Source of the DNA: Gemmatimonadota bacterium
GTDB taxonomy: Bacteria > Gemmatimonadota > Gemmatimonadetes > Gemmatimonadales > Gemmatimonadaceae
DNA length: 7,977 bases
Assembly (NCBI GenBank): GCA_016794735.1
Contig: JAEUJK010000537.1
Span: 1-7,977, forward strand
Reading direction: 5' to 3'
In this document: positions 1 through 6,004 of the stretch, one piece after another
How positions within the stretch are numbered: position 1 is the first letter of the stretch
How the letters are laid out: each line of letters begins with the position of its first letter
Notes under the pieces: model-generated
Seen by the model: the letters and a program-made list of their open reading frames with translations, nothing else
Told to the model about the DNA's origin: nothing
The model's database searches: none
Position numbers and translations under genes: made by a program

Positions 1-159
1 GACGACGTGATCCCGGCCGACCTCGTGCGCGCGGTGGAGGTGTATCCGCGGCGCATGCAGGCGCCGCCGGAGTACCAGGACGGGGACTGCGGCAGCGTCG
101 TGGTCTGGACCGGGATGCGCGGGCTGTTGAATCGCAAGCGACCGGGGCGCGCGTCGTGA
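1..159 (+). CDS. C-terminal end of a secreted plug-like protein (partial, 5' cut by window edge)
   Basis: Frame 1 is open from the first base to TGA at 157-159, giving the last 52 residues of a protein. It contains AVEVYPR, then P-x-EY, then a Cys-Gly-Ser followed by VVVWTG. This is the same ending as the complete gene that follows (AVEVYPR ... EY ... CGS-I-V-I-WTG), so the two are tandem paralogues. That ending resembles the last strands of TonB-dependent receptor plug domains. The chain stops about 20 residues after the WTG motif with a basic tail (LLNRKRPGRAS), so no outer-membrane beta-barrel follows. The next gene's GTG start overlaps this stop as GTGA. The N-terminal portion, signal peptide and full domain layout lie outside the window. 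Confidence is high that the frame is coding and moderate for the family. Confidence 0.8.
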   Translation, partial: DDVIPADLVRAVEVYPRRMQAPPEYQDGDCGSVVVWTGMRGLLNRKRPGRAS

Positions 160-1694
160 GGCACCTCGCCTGCTTCGCCCTGCTCTGTGCGGCGCCCCTG
201 CTCGAGGCGCAGGAGAACCGCGCCCGCCTGCGCGGCATGGTCGTCGACTCGGTGGGCCGACGACCGCTCGCGGGGGCCGTGGTGCAGCTGGCCGCCGTGA
301 ACAACCCGGCCGTCGGCTGGTCCGCCACGACTGACAGCGCGGGAATGTGGCAGGTCAGCGAGCTTGCCCCCGGCCGGTACGTCGCGGGGTTCGTGCACCC
401 GGCGCTCGACTCGTTAGGCCTCGATGCCCCGAGCGTGATCGTGCAGCTCGACGCCGGCCAGGACCGCGAGGTGGCGCTGGCGATCCCGGCGCCACGGACC
501 CTCGTCGCGCGGCTCTGCCAGGCGGACATCAGCACCGACTCGACCGGCCTCTTCCTCGGCCGCGTCCGCCACGCGAACGGGACCATATCGGAAGGTGGCC
601 TCCTCGCGACCTGGACCGAGTTGCGCTTCACCAAGCAGGGCCTGCAGCGGGCGACGCCCAGCCAGCGCGCCCTCGTCTCCGCCGACGGCTGGTTTGCCAT
701 GTGCGGGCTCCCGATCCGGAGCCCGATCGCCGTCCGCGCGTGGCAGGGCACGGACTCCACCGGCTATCTCGAGTTGGACATCCCGCCGACGGGGCTGCTG
801 CGCCGCGACCTGGTCGTGGGCCGGGCCACCTCGACGGTGGCCACGGAAGTCAGTTCCTCCGTGGTGAACCGCGGCCAGGGACTCCCCCCGACGATGCGCC
901 ACGACACCGTGTCGATGGTGCGCACCTCGCGCGGCGTGGGTGCCGTGCGGGGCACCGTGAGCACGATCACCGGGGCGCCGCTTGCCGGCGCTCGTGTTGA
1001 GCTGTGGGGGACAAACCTCATCACGGAAACCAGCGGGGACGGGGCGTTCGCGCTCGATTCCGTTCCCAGTGGCAGCCAGACCATCGTCGTGCGCGGCATC
1101 GGGTTTGTCCCGTATCGTGCGGTGATCGACGTCCTCCCGCCCGAGCCGGCGCGACACGACGTGGCCCTCGCGCCGTTCGTCGCCGCCATGGATACGGTCC
1201 GCATCCTCGGCCAGCGCAACCTCGAAGCGTGGCGCACCGGGTTCGACCAGCGCCGGCAACGCGGACTCGGCGAGTTCCTCGACGAAGCCGAGTTGGCGCG
1301 TCGCGACCCCAAGCAGGTGTCCGACCTGTTCGTCCAGATGCCGGGAGTCGACATCCTTTCGAGTGGGGCCTTTGGACGGAAGGTCGTGATGCGCGGGCGC
1401 GCGGGTGGGTTCTTCTGCATCCCCGCGGTGTTCGTCGATGGGGTGCGCTTCTTCAACGGGCAAGGGCGCTCCGGGCGCGCGCCCACCGCCGCCGCGCCCA
1501 CGGTCACCGGCAACAGCGAGTTGGTCGACATGATGGAGTACACGGGCACGGCGGACCTCGAGTTCGTCGTCAACCCCAACGACATCAAGGCGGTCGAGGT
1601 CTATCCGCGTGATACGCAGGTCCCCGTCGAGTACGACGACCCGCGCGACGGCTGCGGATCGATCGTCATCTGGACGGGACGCCGCAAGCGATGA
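156..1694 (+). CDS. Secreted protein with two carboxypeptidase-regulatory-like domains and a barrel-less TonB-plug-like C-terminus
   Basis: The 512-aa product starts at GTG 156, inside the stop of the preceding gene. Residues 1-18 form a signal peptide (short basic start, ACFALLCAAPLLEA core, cleavage likely near A18), so it should be exported. Residues about 25-110 look like a carboxypeptidase-regulatory/transthyretin-like beta-sandwich (RGMVVDSVGRRPLAGAVVQL, then a D-S-A-G turn and LAPGRY). Residues 111-260 are not recognised and carry C121 and C183. A second such sandwich spans about 263-340 (VRGTV...GAPLAGARVEL...VPSG). Residues about 373-508 resemble a TonB-receptor plug (VSDLFVQMPGVDIL, VVMRGRAGG, PAVFVDGVRF, IKAVEVYPR, CGSIVIWTG), with C421 and C500 possibly disulfide-linked. 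The chain ends four residues after the WTG, so there is no beta-barrel and no transporter function is claimed. A periplasmic or outer-membrane scaffold or partner role is only an inference. TGA overlaps the next ATG. Confidence 0.82.
   Translation: MRHLACFALLCAAPLLEAQENRARLRGMVVDSVGRRPLAGAVVQLAAVNNPAVGWSATTDSAGMWQVSELAPGRYVAGFVHPALDSLGLDAPSVIVQLDAGQDREVALAIPAPRTLVARLCQADISTDSTGLFLGRVRHANGTISEGGLLATWTELRFTKQGLQRATPSQRALVSADGWFAMCGLPIRSPIAVRAWQGTDSTGYLELDIPPTGLLRRDLVVGRATSTVATEVSSSVVNRGQGLPPTMRHDTVSMVRTSRGVGAVRGTVSTITGAPLAGARVELWGTNLITETSGDGAFALDSVPSGSQTIVVRGIGFVPYRAVIDVLPPEPARHDVALAPFVAAMDTVRILGQRNLEAWRTGFDQRRQRGLGEFLDEAELARRDPKQVSDLFVQMPGVDILSSGAFGRKVVMRGRAGGFFCIPAVFVDGVRFFNGQGRSGRAPTAAAPTVTGNSELVDMMEYTGTADLEFVVNPNDIKAVEVYPRDTQVPVEYDDPRDGCGSIVIWTGRRKR
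412..419 (+). repeat. CGTTAGGC octamer, copy 1
   Basis: First of four identical octamers in the window. Here it lies inside the secreted plug-like protein gene and encodes the end of Ser85, then Leu-Gly (residues 86-88 region, DSLGLD) with the rare codon TTA. See the finding on this octamer. Confidence 0.6.
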
Positions 1695-2149
1695 GACTCG
1701 TGCGGGCCGTGGCCCTCGCCTGGCGCTTCCTCGTCGCCGTTGCCTTACTGGGTTGCGAACCGCCGGCGCCGCCCCCGGCGCAGCCGGCACCGCCCGCGGT
1801 CGTGGCCGCACCGACGGTCCGCACGCCAACCAGCGAGCCCCGCGGCTTCGGCGCCACCGTCGGGTTCCGGTCGCAGCGCCAGCTGGACGACCACGTCGAC
1901 AAACACGGCGCGGAGTTCGGCACGCGCTCAGCCAGCACCTACCTGCAGCTGGCCCAGGCGCTGCGCGACACGACCCTTGGCGCCACCATCCTCGAGGTGC
2001 GGCGCGCCGACGGCGTGGTGACGCGCTTCGATCGCACGTCCGGGGCGTTCCTCGCCTTCAACGCGGACGGCACCATCCGGACCTTCTTCAAGCCAAACGA
2101 CGGCGAGCAGTATTTTCGCCGCCAGGCCCGGCGGAGGCCGGGAACATGA
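1691..2149 (+). CDS. Lipoprotein with a C-terminal BECR/colicin-like putative RNase toxin domain
   Basis: A 152-aa protein whose ATG overlaps the upstream stop (ATGA). Residues 1-21 form a lipoprotein signal peptide with lipobox LLGC and acceptor Cys22. Glu rather than Asp follows the Cys, so outer-membrane sorting is expected if Lol rules apply. A Pro/Ala-rich tether spans about 24-50 (PPAPPPAQPAPP). A compact domain at about 58-147 has a DDHVDKHGAEFG motif (H68, H72), a YLQLAQALRD helix, then a beta hairpin series ILEVRRADGVVTRFD, GAFLAFNADGTIRTFFKP and EQYFRRQ. This order (His-containing helix, then strands with T111/R112, T128-x-R130-T131 and K134) resembles the small toxin domains at polymorphic-toxin C-termini and in phage BECR-type nucleases. 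I recognise it by pattern only; the catalytic residues are guesses. The next gene overlaps by 4 nt and looks like an immunity protein. Alternative: a benign lipoprotein domain of unknown function. Confidence 0.8.
   Translation: MRLVRAVALAWRFLVAVALLGCEPPAPPPAQPAPPAVVAAPTVRTPTSEPRGFGATVGFRSQRQLDDHVDKHGAEFGTRSASTYLQLAQALRDTTLGATILEVRRADGVVTRFDRTSGAFLAFNADGTIRTFFKPNDGEQYFRRQARRRPGT
2133..2137 (+). promoter_or_regulatory. Shine-Dalgarno for the putative immunity gene
   Basis: GGAGG sits 8 nt before the ATG at 2146, inside the lipoprotein coding sequence. It is the best-placed SD in the left half of the window. It fixes the start at 2146 although the frame is open far upstream, and it allows strong independent initiation in addition to coupling through the ATGA overlap. 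Confidence 0.65.
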
Positions 2150-2556
2150 GCACCCCTGACGCTGTGGTGCGCCTGCTGCAGGCGCGCGGCTGCCCCCCGC
2201 ACGTCGTCGAGGCGGGACTGGACGGCCTCGTCGACCTGTGGTCGGAGATCGTCGGCTCCATCGAGGGCGGGTATGCCCTCACGCTCGACGACTACCAGAA
2301 CGACATGGACCTGCGCGACCTCATCGCGGCCGCGATGGACGTCGCGTCCCCGGACGCCCGCGCGGCCGTGACAAAACGCCTGACGAGCGCCGATGCACGT
2401 TGCCTCGCACACACCACGCCGACCGGCTGCCTGTGGGGTGACGACATCGCGGCCGAGGAAGGGCTCGATGCCTCGCGTGAGTGGTGGTACTACCGGCGAC
2501 CCACCCGGCCGGGCGAAGCACTGGCGGACGACCTGGTGGCGTGGGGACTTGCCTGA
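2146..2556 (+). CDS. Small acidic cytosolic protein, putative immunity protein for the upstream lipoprotein
   Basis: The 136-aa product starts at ATG 2146, overlapping the lipoprotein stop (ATGA) and preceded by GGAGG at good spacing. It has no signal peptide or membrane segment, so it should be cytosolic. An N-terminal helical part (about 5-45, with LVDLWSEIVGSIEGGY) leads to TLDDYQNDMDLRDLIAAAM (46-64), then a helical stretch to about 88. A CLWGDDIAAEEG motif follows at 95-106, and a Trp/Tyr-rich end at 112-118 (EWWYYRRP). Acidic clusters (DDYQNDMD, GDDIAAEE) and exposed aromatics are typical of proteins that cap basic nuclease toxins. I know no named family for it. Its position directly behind a toxin-like gene suggests immunity, which is an inference. 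The upstream extension of this frame runs antiphase through two real genes and was not used. Confidence 0.75.
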   Translation: MSTPDAVVRLLQARGCPPHVVEAGLDGLVDLWSEIVGSIEGGYALTLDDYQNDMDLRDLIAAAMDVASPDARAAVTKRLTSADARCLAHTTPTGCLWGDDIAAEEGLDASREWWYYRRPTRPGEALADDLVAWGLA

Positions 2557-2575
2557 CGGCTCGCACACCACGGGG

Positions 2576-2604
2576 GTGACAGCGCGAAGGGTGAACGGTA
2601 CGAT
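2576..2604 (+). promoter_or_regulatory. Putative sigma-70-type promoter of the aryl-CoA catabolic operon
   Basis: GTGACA (2576-2581, five of six matches to TTGACA) is followed after exactly 17 nt by TACGAT (2599-2604, four of six to TATAAT). Transcription would begin near 2611, leaving a leader of about 20 nt before the GTG at 2632. It lies in the only spacer that separates the left unit from the catabolic operon (2557-2631), where a promoter is expected. I found no convincing operator palindrome or intrinsic terminator in this 75-nt spacer. Confidence 0.5.
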
Positions 2605-2622
2605 TCCAGCCTCTCGCTCCCC

Positions 2623-2626
2623 GGAG
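2623..2626 (+). promoter_or_regulatory. Shine-Dalgarno for the GTG start at 2632
   Basis: GGAG lies 5 nt before GTG 2632. The nearer ATG at 2630 is followed directly by TGA (ATGTGA), so it cannot start a protein. The GTG starts the frame that places the flavin-binding GGGPAG at residues 7-12, as usual for this family. Confidence 0.55.
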
Positions 2627-2631
2627 TTCAT

Positions 2632-4992
2632 GTGAGGGTTGCTGTACTCGGCGGCGGTCCGGCCGGCCTCTACTTCTCCCTGCTGCTCAAGCAGGCACGC
2701 CCGGACATCGAGATCGAAGGGTTCGAGCGCAACGCGCCGGACGACACCTTCGGCTGGGGCGTGGTCTTCTCCGACCAGACGCTCGAGAACTTCCGGCAGG
2801 CAGACGCGGCGACGTACCACGCGATCACGGATGCATTCGCGCACTGGGACGACATCGACATCCATGTGCGCGGGCGGACGATCACCTCGAGCGGCCACGG
2901 GTTCAGCGGCATCGCGCGCAAGGACCTGCTGGGGATCCTGCAGCGTCGCGCCGCGGAGCTCGGGGTCACCTGGCACTACCGGTCCGAGATCGCCGACGAC
3001 GACGCGCTGCGTGCGCGACCGAACCCGCCGGACCTCATCGTGGCGGCAGATGGCGTCAACTCGATCGTGCGTCGACGGCATGCGGCGGCCTTTGGCGCAA
3101 CGGTGGACCAGCGTTCCAACCGGTACATCTGGCTCGGGACCACCCTGCCGTTCAACGCCTTCACGTTCATCCTGCTCGAGAACGAGTTCGGCACTTTCCA
3201 GGTGCACGCGTACCGCTTCACAGAGGCCCTGTCGACGTTCATCGTCGAATGCGACGAGGCGTCGTGGTTCGCGGCAGGGTTCGACCGGATGGATGCGGCC
3301 GCCACCTTGGCGACCTGTGAGGCGTGGTTTGCCCCGTGGCTCAAGGGACATCGCCTGCAGCACAACAGCACCGTGCACCGCGTCCGCGATCCCTGGGGCA
3401 CCTTCCTGCGCGTGAGCTGCGAACAGTGGCACCATGGCAACGTGGTGCTCCTCGGCGACGCGGCACACACCGCGCACTTCTCGATCGGGTCGGGCACCAA
3501 GCTCGCCATGGAAGACGCGATTGCGCTCGCGCGCGAGGTGGCGGCGGTGCCGGCAACGGCCGACAGCACCTCGGCTGCCCTCACGCAGGCGATCGATCGC
3601 TACCAGGAAGAACGGCGCGTGGAGGTGCTCCGCATCCAGAACGCCGCGCGCAACTCGATGGAGTGGTTCGAGCACGTCAAGCGTTACATCAAGCTCGAAC
3701 CGGAACAACTCGCGTATTCGCTGCTGACCCGTTCGCAGCGCGTGAGCCACGAGAACCTCCGCCTGCGCGACGGCGCCTACCTCGCCGGCGTGGAACGGTG
3801 GTTTGCCTCGCGCGCCGAACGGGAGGCGCAACGCGCGAAGCGTCCCCACACGACGTCGGGCGAACACCGTGCGGTGGAACAGGCGCCCGCCCCGATGTTC
3901 ACCCCGTTCCGCCTCCGGCAGCTCACGCTGGAGAACCGGATCGTCGTCTCGCCGATGGACATGTACTCGGCGACGGACGGGATGCCGAACGACTTCCACC
4001 TCGTGCACTACGGGTCGCGCGCGTTAGGCGGCGCCGGGCTCGTGATGACCGAGATGACCTGCGTGTCACCGGAGGGGCGCATCACGCCAGGCTGCACCGG
4101 GATGTACACGAGCGAACAGGCCGAGGCGTGGCGCCGCATCACCACGTTCACGCACCAGTGGTCCCGCGCGAAGATCTGCCTGCAGCTGGGACACTCGGGG
4201 CGAAAGGGCAGCACGCGCCTGGGGCTCGAGGGCACGGATATCCCGCTGGAGGAGGGCAACTGGCCGCTGATGGCGCCGTCGGCGCAGCCACATCGGCCGT
4301 ACATGCAGGTGCCCCGGGCCATGACCCGCGCGGACATGGACCAGGTCGTGCGGGAGTTTGCCCACGCTGCGCGTCTCGCCATCGAAGCCGACTTCGACAT
4401 GCTGGAGTTGCACTGCGCGCACGGCTACCTGCTGTCAAGCTTCATCACGCCGCTGGCCAACCATCGGACGGACGAATACGGCGGGTCCCTCGAGAACCGG
4501 CTGCGTTTTCCGCTCGATGTCTTTCATGCGATCCGCGAAACGTGGCCGCAGGACCGCCCGATCTCGGTGCGCATCTCGGCCACCGACTGGGCGGCGGGGG
4601 GCGTGGACGGCGCCGAGGCCGTCGAGATTGCGCGGGCCTTCAGTGACGCCGGTGCGGACATCATGCACATCTCGACAGGGCAAACGACGCCCGATGCCAA
4701 GCCGGTGTACGGACGCATGTACCAGACCCCGTACTCGGACCGGATCCGCAACGAACTCGGGGTGAAGACGATCGCGGTTGGCGCCATCACCGATCCGGAC
4801 CAGGTGAATTCGATCCTCGCCGCGGGTCGAGCGGACCTGTGTGCGCTGGCGCGGCCGCATCTCGCGAACCCGGCATGGACCCTCCATGCCGCGGCCCAGC
4901 AGGGCTATCGCGAGCAGCATTGGCCGTGGCAGTACCGGTCCGGCAAGGACCAGCTCGAACGACTCGTCGAGCGGGCAAAGACCGGCGGGTAG
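2632..4992 (+). CDS. FAD monooxygenase / old-yellow-enzyme fusion, 2-aminobenzoyl-CoA monooxygenase/reductase type
   Basis: The 786-aa protein (GTG start) is two flavoenzymes in one chain. Residues 1-390 are an aromatic-ring FAD monooxygenase: dinucleotide motif GGGPAG at 7-12, the DG motif in DLIVAADGVNS (134-144), and GDAAHT (275-280) for FAD ribityl binding. A linker at about 391-420 joins an old-yellow-enzyme/NADH:flavin oxidoreductase domain (about 421-780). That domain has TPFRLRQLTLENRIVVSPM, the LQLGHSGRK stretch with Q518, the active-site pair H594/H597 in HCAHGY, NHRTDEYGGSLENR, R647 in VRIS, and FMN-phosphate residues around G717 and R741. The active-site Cys of YqjM-type enzymes is Asp443 here. 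This architecture matches anthraniloyl-CoA monooxygenase/reductase of Azoarcus, which hydroxylates and then reduces the ring; databases often call it salicylyl-CoA 5-hydroxylase/oxidoreductase. The downstream crotonase, dehydrogenase and CoA ligase agree. Substrate is inferred: anthraniloyl-CoA most likely, salicylyl-CoA possible. Confidence 0.93.
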   Translation: MRVAVLGGGPAGLYFSLLLKQARPDIEIEGFERNAPDDTFGWGVVFSDQTLENFRQADAATYHAITDAFAHWDDIDIHVRGRTITSSGHGFSGIARKDLLGILQRRAAELGVTWHYRSEIADDDALRARPNPPDLIVAADGVNSIVRRRHAAAFGATVDQRSNRYIWLGTTLPFNAFTFILLENEFGTFQVHAYRFTEALSTFIVECDEASWFAAGFDRMDAAATLATCEAWFAPWLKGHRLQHNSTVHRVRDPWGTFLRVSCEQWHHGNVVLLGDAAHTAHFSIGSGTKLAMEDAIALAREVAAVPATADSTSAALTQAIDRYQEERRVEVLRIQNAARNSMEWFEHVKRYIKLEPEQLAYSLLTRSQRVSHENLRLRDGAYLAGVERWFASRAEREAQRAKRPHTTSGEHRAVEQAPAPMFTPFRLRQLTLENRIVVSPMDMYSATDGMPNDFHLVHYGSRALGGAGLVMTEMTCVSPEGRITPGCTGMYTSEQAEAWRRITTFTHQWSRAKICLQLGHSGRKGSTRLGLEGTDIPLEEGNWPLMAPSAQPHRPYMQVPRAMTRADMDQVVREFAHAARLAIEADFDMLELHCAHGYLLSSFITPLANHRTDEYGGSLENRLRFPLDVFHAIRETWPQDRPISVRISATDWAAGGVDGAEAVEIARAFSDAGADIMHISTGQTTPDAKPVYGRMYQTPYSDRIRNELGVKTIAVGAITDPDQVNSILAAGRADLCALARPHLANPAWTLHAAAQQGYREQHWPWQYRSGKDQLERLVERAKTGG
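4022..4029 (+). repeat. CGTTAGGC octamer, copy 2
   Basis: In the old-yellow-enzyme domain of the fusion gene, encoding Ala-Leu-Gly (RALGGAG, Leu465) with TTA. Confidence 0.6.
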
Positions 4993-5033
4993 CTCCACCC
5001 GCACCCGCCGCGCGATGGAGACGTGGCGGGTGC
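4984..5033 (+). other. Strong hairpin with a competing alternative pairing after the fusion gene
   Basis: Bases 5001-5012 (GCACCCGCCGCG) pair with 5022-5033 (CGTGGCGGGTGC): 12 bp including one G-U, around a 9-nt loop. It begins 9 nt after the TAG of the fusion gene. The same downstream arm is mimicked upstream by GGCGGGT (4984-4990, spanning the stop codon), which can instead pair with ACCCGCC at 5003-5009 or, as GCGGGT, with ACCCGC at 4997-5002, so the structures are mutually exclusive. No T-run follows, which argues against a canonical intrinsic terminator. An mRNA-processing or 3'-end-stabilising element, or an attenuator within the operon, is possible. The pairing is seen directly; the function is not known. 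Confidence 0.55.
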
Positions 5034-5094
5034 CGCCGACATGCGGCCTGCGGGCCCCTTCCACCGCGCCACGCGCGGGGCATCTTTCGCGGCG

Positions 5095-5934
5095 ATGCCC
5101 ACTTCTCCTGTCGTGTCGGGTGCCGCGTTCGCGCCGCGGCACTTCCTGTGGTCGGTTAGCGACGCCGTCGCCACCATCACGCTGAACCGCCCGGAGCGAA
5201 AGAACCCGCTCACGTTCGAGTCGTATGCCGAGCTGACCGAGACCTTCCGCTCGCTGACCCATGCGCGCGACGTGAAGGCCGTGGTGCTCACGGGCGCCGG
5301 CGAGAACTTCTGCAGCGGCGGCGACGTCCACGAGATCATCGGCCCGCTGGTCGAGGCAAAACGGTCTGGACGCACCGACGACATCCTGCGGTTCACCGAG
5401 ATGACCGGCGGCCTCGTGAAGGCCATGCGGGCCTGCCCCCAACCGATCATTGCCGCGGTCGACGGGATCTGCGCGGGTGCTGGTGCGATCCTCGCGATGG
5501 CGAGTGACCTGCGCCTGGGCACCGCGCGCAGCAAGGTCGCGTTCCTGTTTACGCGCGTCGGGCTCAGCGGTGCCGACATGGGGGCGTGCGCGCTGCTGCC
5601 GCGCCTCATTGGCCACGGCCGCGCCTCGGAACTGCTCTACACCGGGCGGTTCATGACTGCCGATGAAGCCGAGCGTTGGGGGTTCTACAATCGCGTGGTG
5701 GCGGCCGAGGCGCTCGTGGCAGACGCGCAGGTGCTGGCGCGCGAACTGGCCTCGGGGCCGAGCTTCGCGCATGGCGTGACCAAGGCATGCCTGCACGAGG
5801 AATGGGCGATGTCGGTGGACGACGCCATCTCGCACGAGGCCAAGGCGCAGGCGGTGTGCATGCTCACCAACGATTTCGAACGTGCCTACGAGGCGTTCGT
5901 GGCGCGCGAACGCCCAACGTTCCGGGGGGACTAG
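5095..5934 (+). CDS. Crotonase-family (enoyl-CoA hydratase-like) protein of the aryl-CoA pathway
   Basis: A 279-aa product from ATG 5095. This start gives the usual family length and leaves the hairpin outside the gene; in-frame GTG 5023 and ATG 5041 would add low-complexity residues. No strong SD precedes it. The crotonase core is clear: VATITLNRPERKNPLTFESY (25-44), the first oxyanion-hole segment NFCSGGDVHEI (71-81), and the second in AAVDGICAGAGAILAMASDLRLG (120-142). The two Glu residues that catalyse hydration in classical enoyl-CoA hydratase appear to be replaced: I132 in AGAGAILAM and a Thr near 153 in FLFTRVG. Asp161 in GADMGACALLPR aligns instead with the catalytic Asp of PaaG-type isomerases. 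It likely acts on an alicyclic acyl-CoA made by the fusion enzyme, by hydration, isomerisation or hydrolytic ring opening; which one is not decidable from sequence. It is 102 nt behind the fusion gene and 70 nt ahead of the dehydrogenase. Confidence 0.9.
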   Translation: MPTSPVVSGAAFAPRHFLWSVSDAVATITLNRPERKNPLTFESYAELTETFRSLTHARDVKAVVLTGAGENFCSGGDVHEIIGPLVEAKRSGRTDDILRFTEMTGGLVKAMRACPQPIIAAVDGICAGAGAILAMASDLRLGTARSKVAFLFTRVGLSGADMGACALLPRLIGHGRASELLYTGRFMTADEAERWGFYNRVVAAEALVADAQVLARELASGPSFAHGVTKACLHEEWAMSVDDAISHEAKAQAVCMLTNDFERAYEAFVARERPTFRGD

Positions 5935-5994
5935 TGCCCCGCGATCCACACGCTGGGCGCTGCCACGCGGTGTCCGTTGGCTTGTCACCGTCCC

Positions 5995-6000
5995 GGGAGG
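5995..6000 (+). promoter_or_regulatory. Shine-Dalgarno fixing the acyl-CoA dehydrogenase start
   Basis: GGGAGG ends 4 nt before GTG 6005, selecting this start over the upstream extension of the frame that runs into the crotonase gene. It overlaps a perfect TCCCGGGA palindrome (5991-5998), which could form a small stem or be chance at this GC content. The rest of the 70-nt spacer (5935-6004) shows nothing else I can support. Confidence 0.6.
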
Positions 6001-6004
6001 CGTA

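Noticed and set aside
414..1829. Antisense open frame (471 codons) opposite the plug-like gene
   Set aside because: The + strand gene has a signal peptide, repeated sandwich motifs and a paralogue upstream; the antisense product is low-complexity Arg/Ala/Pro-rich.
1609..2145. Upstream extension of the putative immunity gene frame
   Set aside because: This stretch overlaps two real genes in another frame and reads as low-complexity Arg/Ala. ATG 2146 has GGAGG at 8 nt and an ATGA overlap.
2557..2631. Terminator for the left unit
   Set aside because: Only a 4-bp CACC/GGTG match was found and there is no T-run. Termination, if any, is not visible here.
1939..4008. Long antisense open frame (689 codons) opposite the lipoprotein, partner and fusion genes
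   Set aside because: It crosses three well-supported + strand genes, its translation is Arg/His/Val-rich with no recognisable motif, and such mirror frames are expected at about 70% GC.
5001..5033. Intrinsic transcription terminator after the fusion gene
   Set aside because: The stem is strong but is followed by a GC-rich stretch instead of a T-run, and the downstream genes belong to the same pathway.
5023..5094. Longer crotonase starting at GTG 5023 or ATG 5041
   Set aside because: It would add residues atypical for the family, and GTG 5023 falls inside the 5001-5033 hairpin with GGAG only 2 nt away. ATG 5095 gives the usual length, though no clear SD supports it either.
5882..6004. Longer acyl-CoA dehydrogenase starting inside the crotonase gene
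   Set aside because: The extra 41 residues are Arg/Trp-rich shadow sequence. GTG 6005 has GGGAGG upstream and gives the normal family length.
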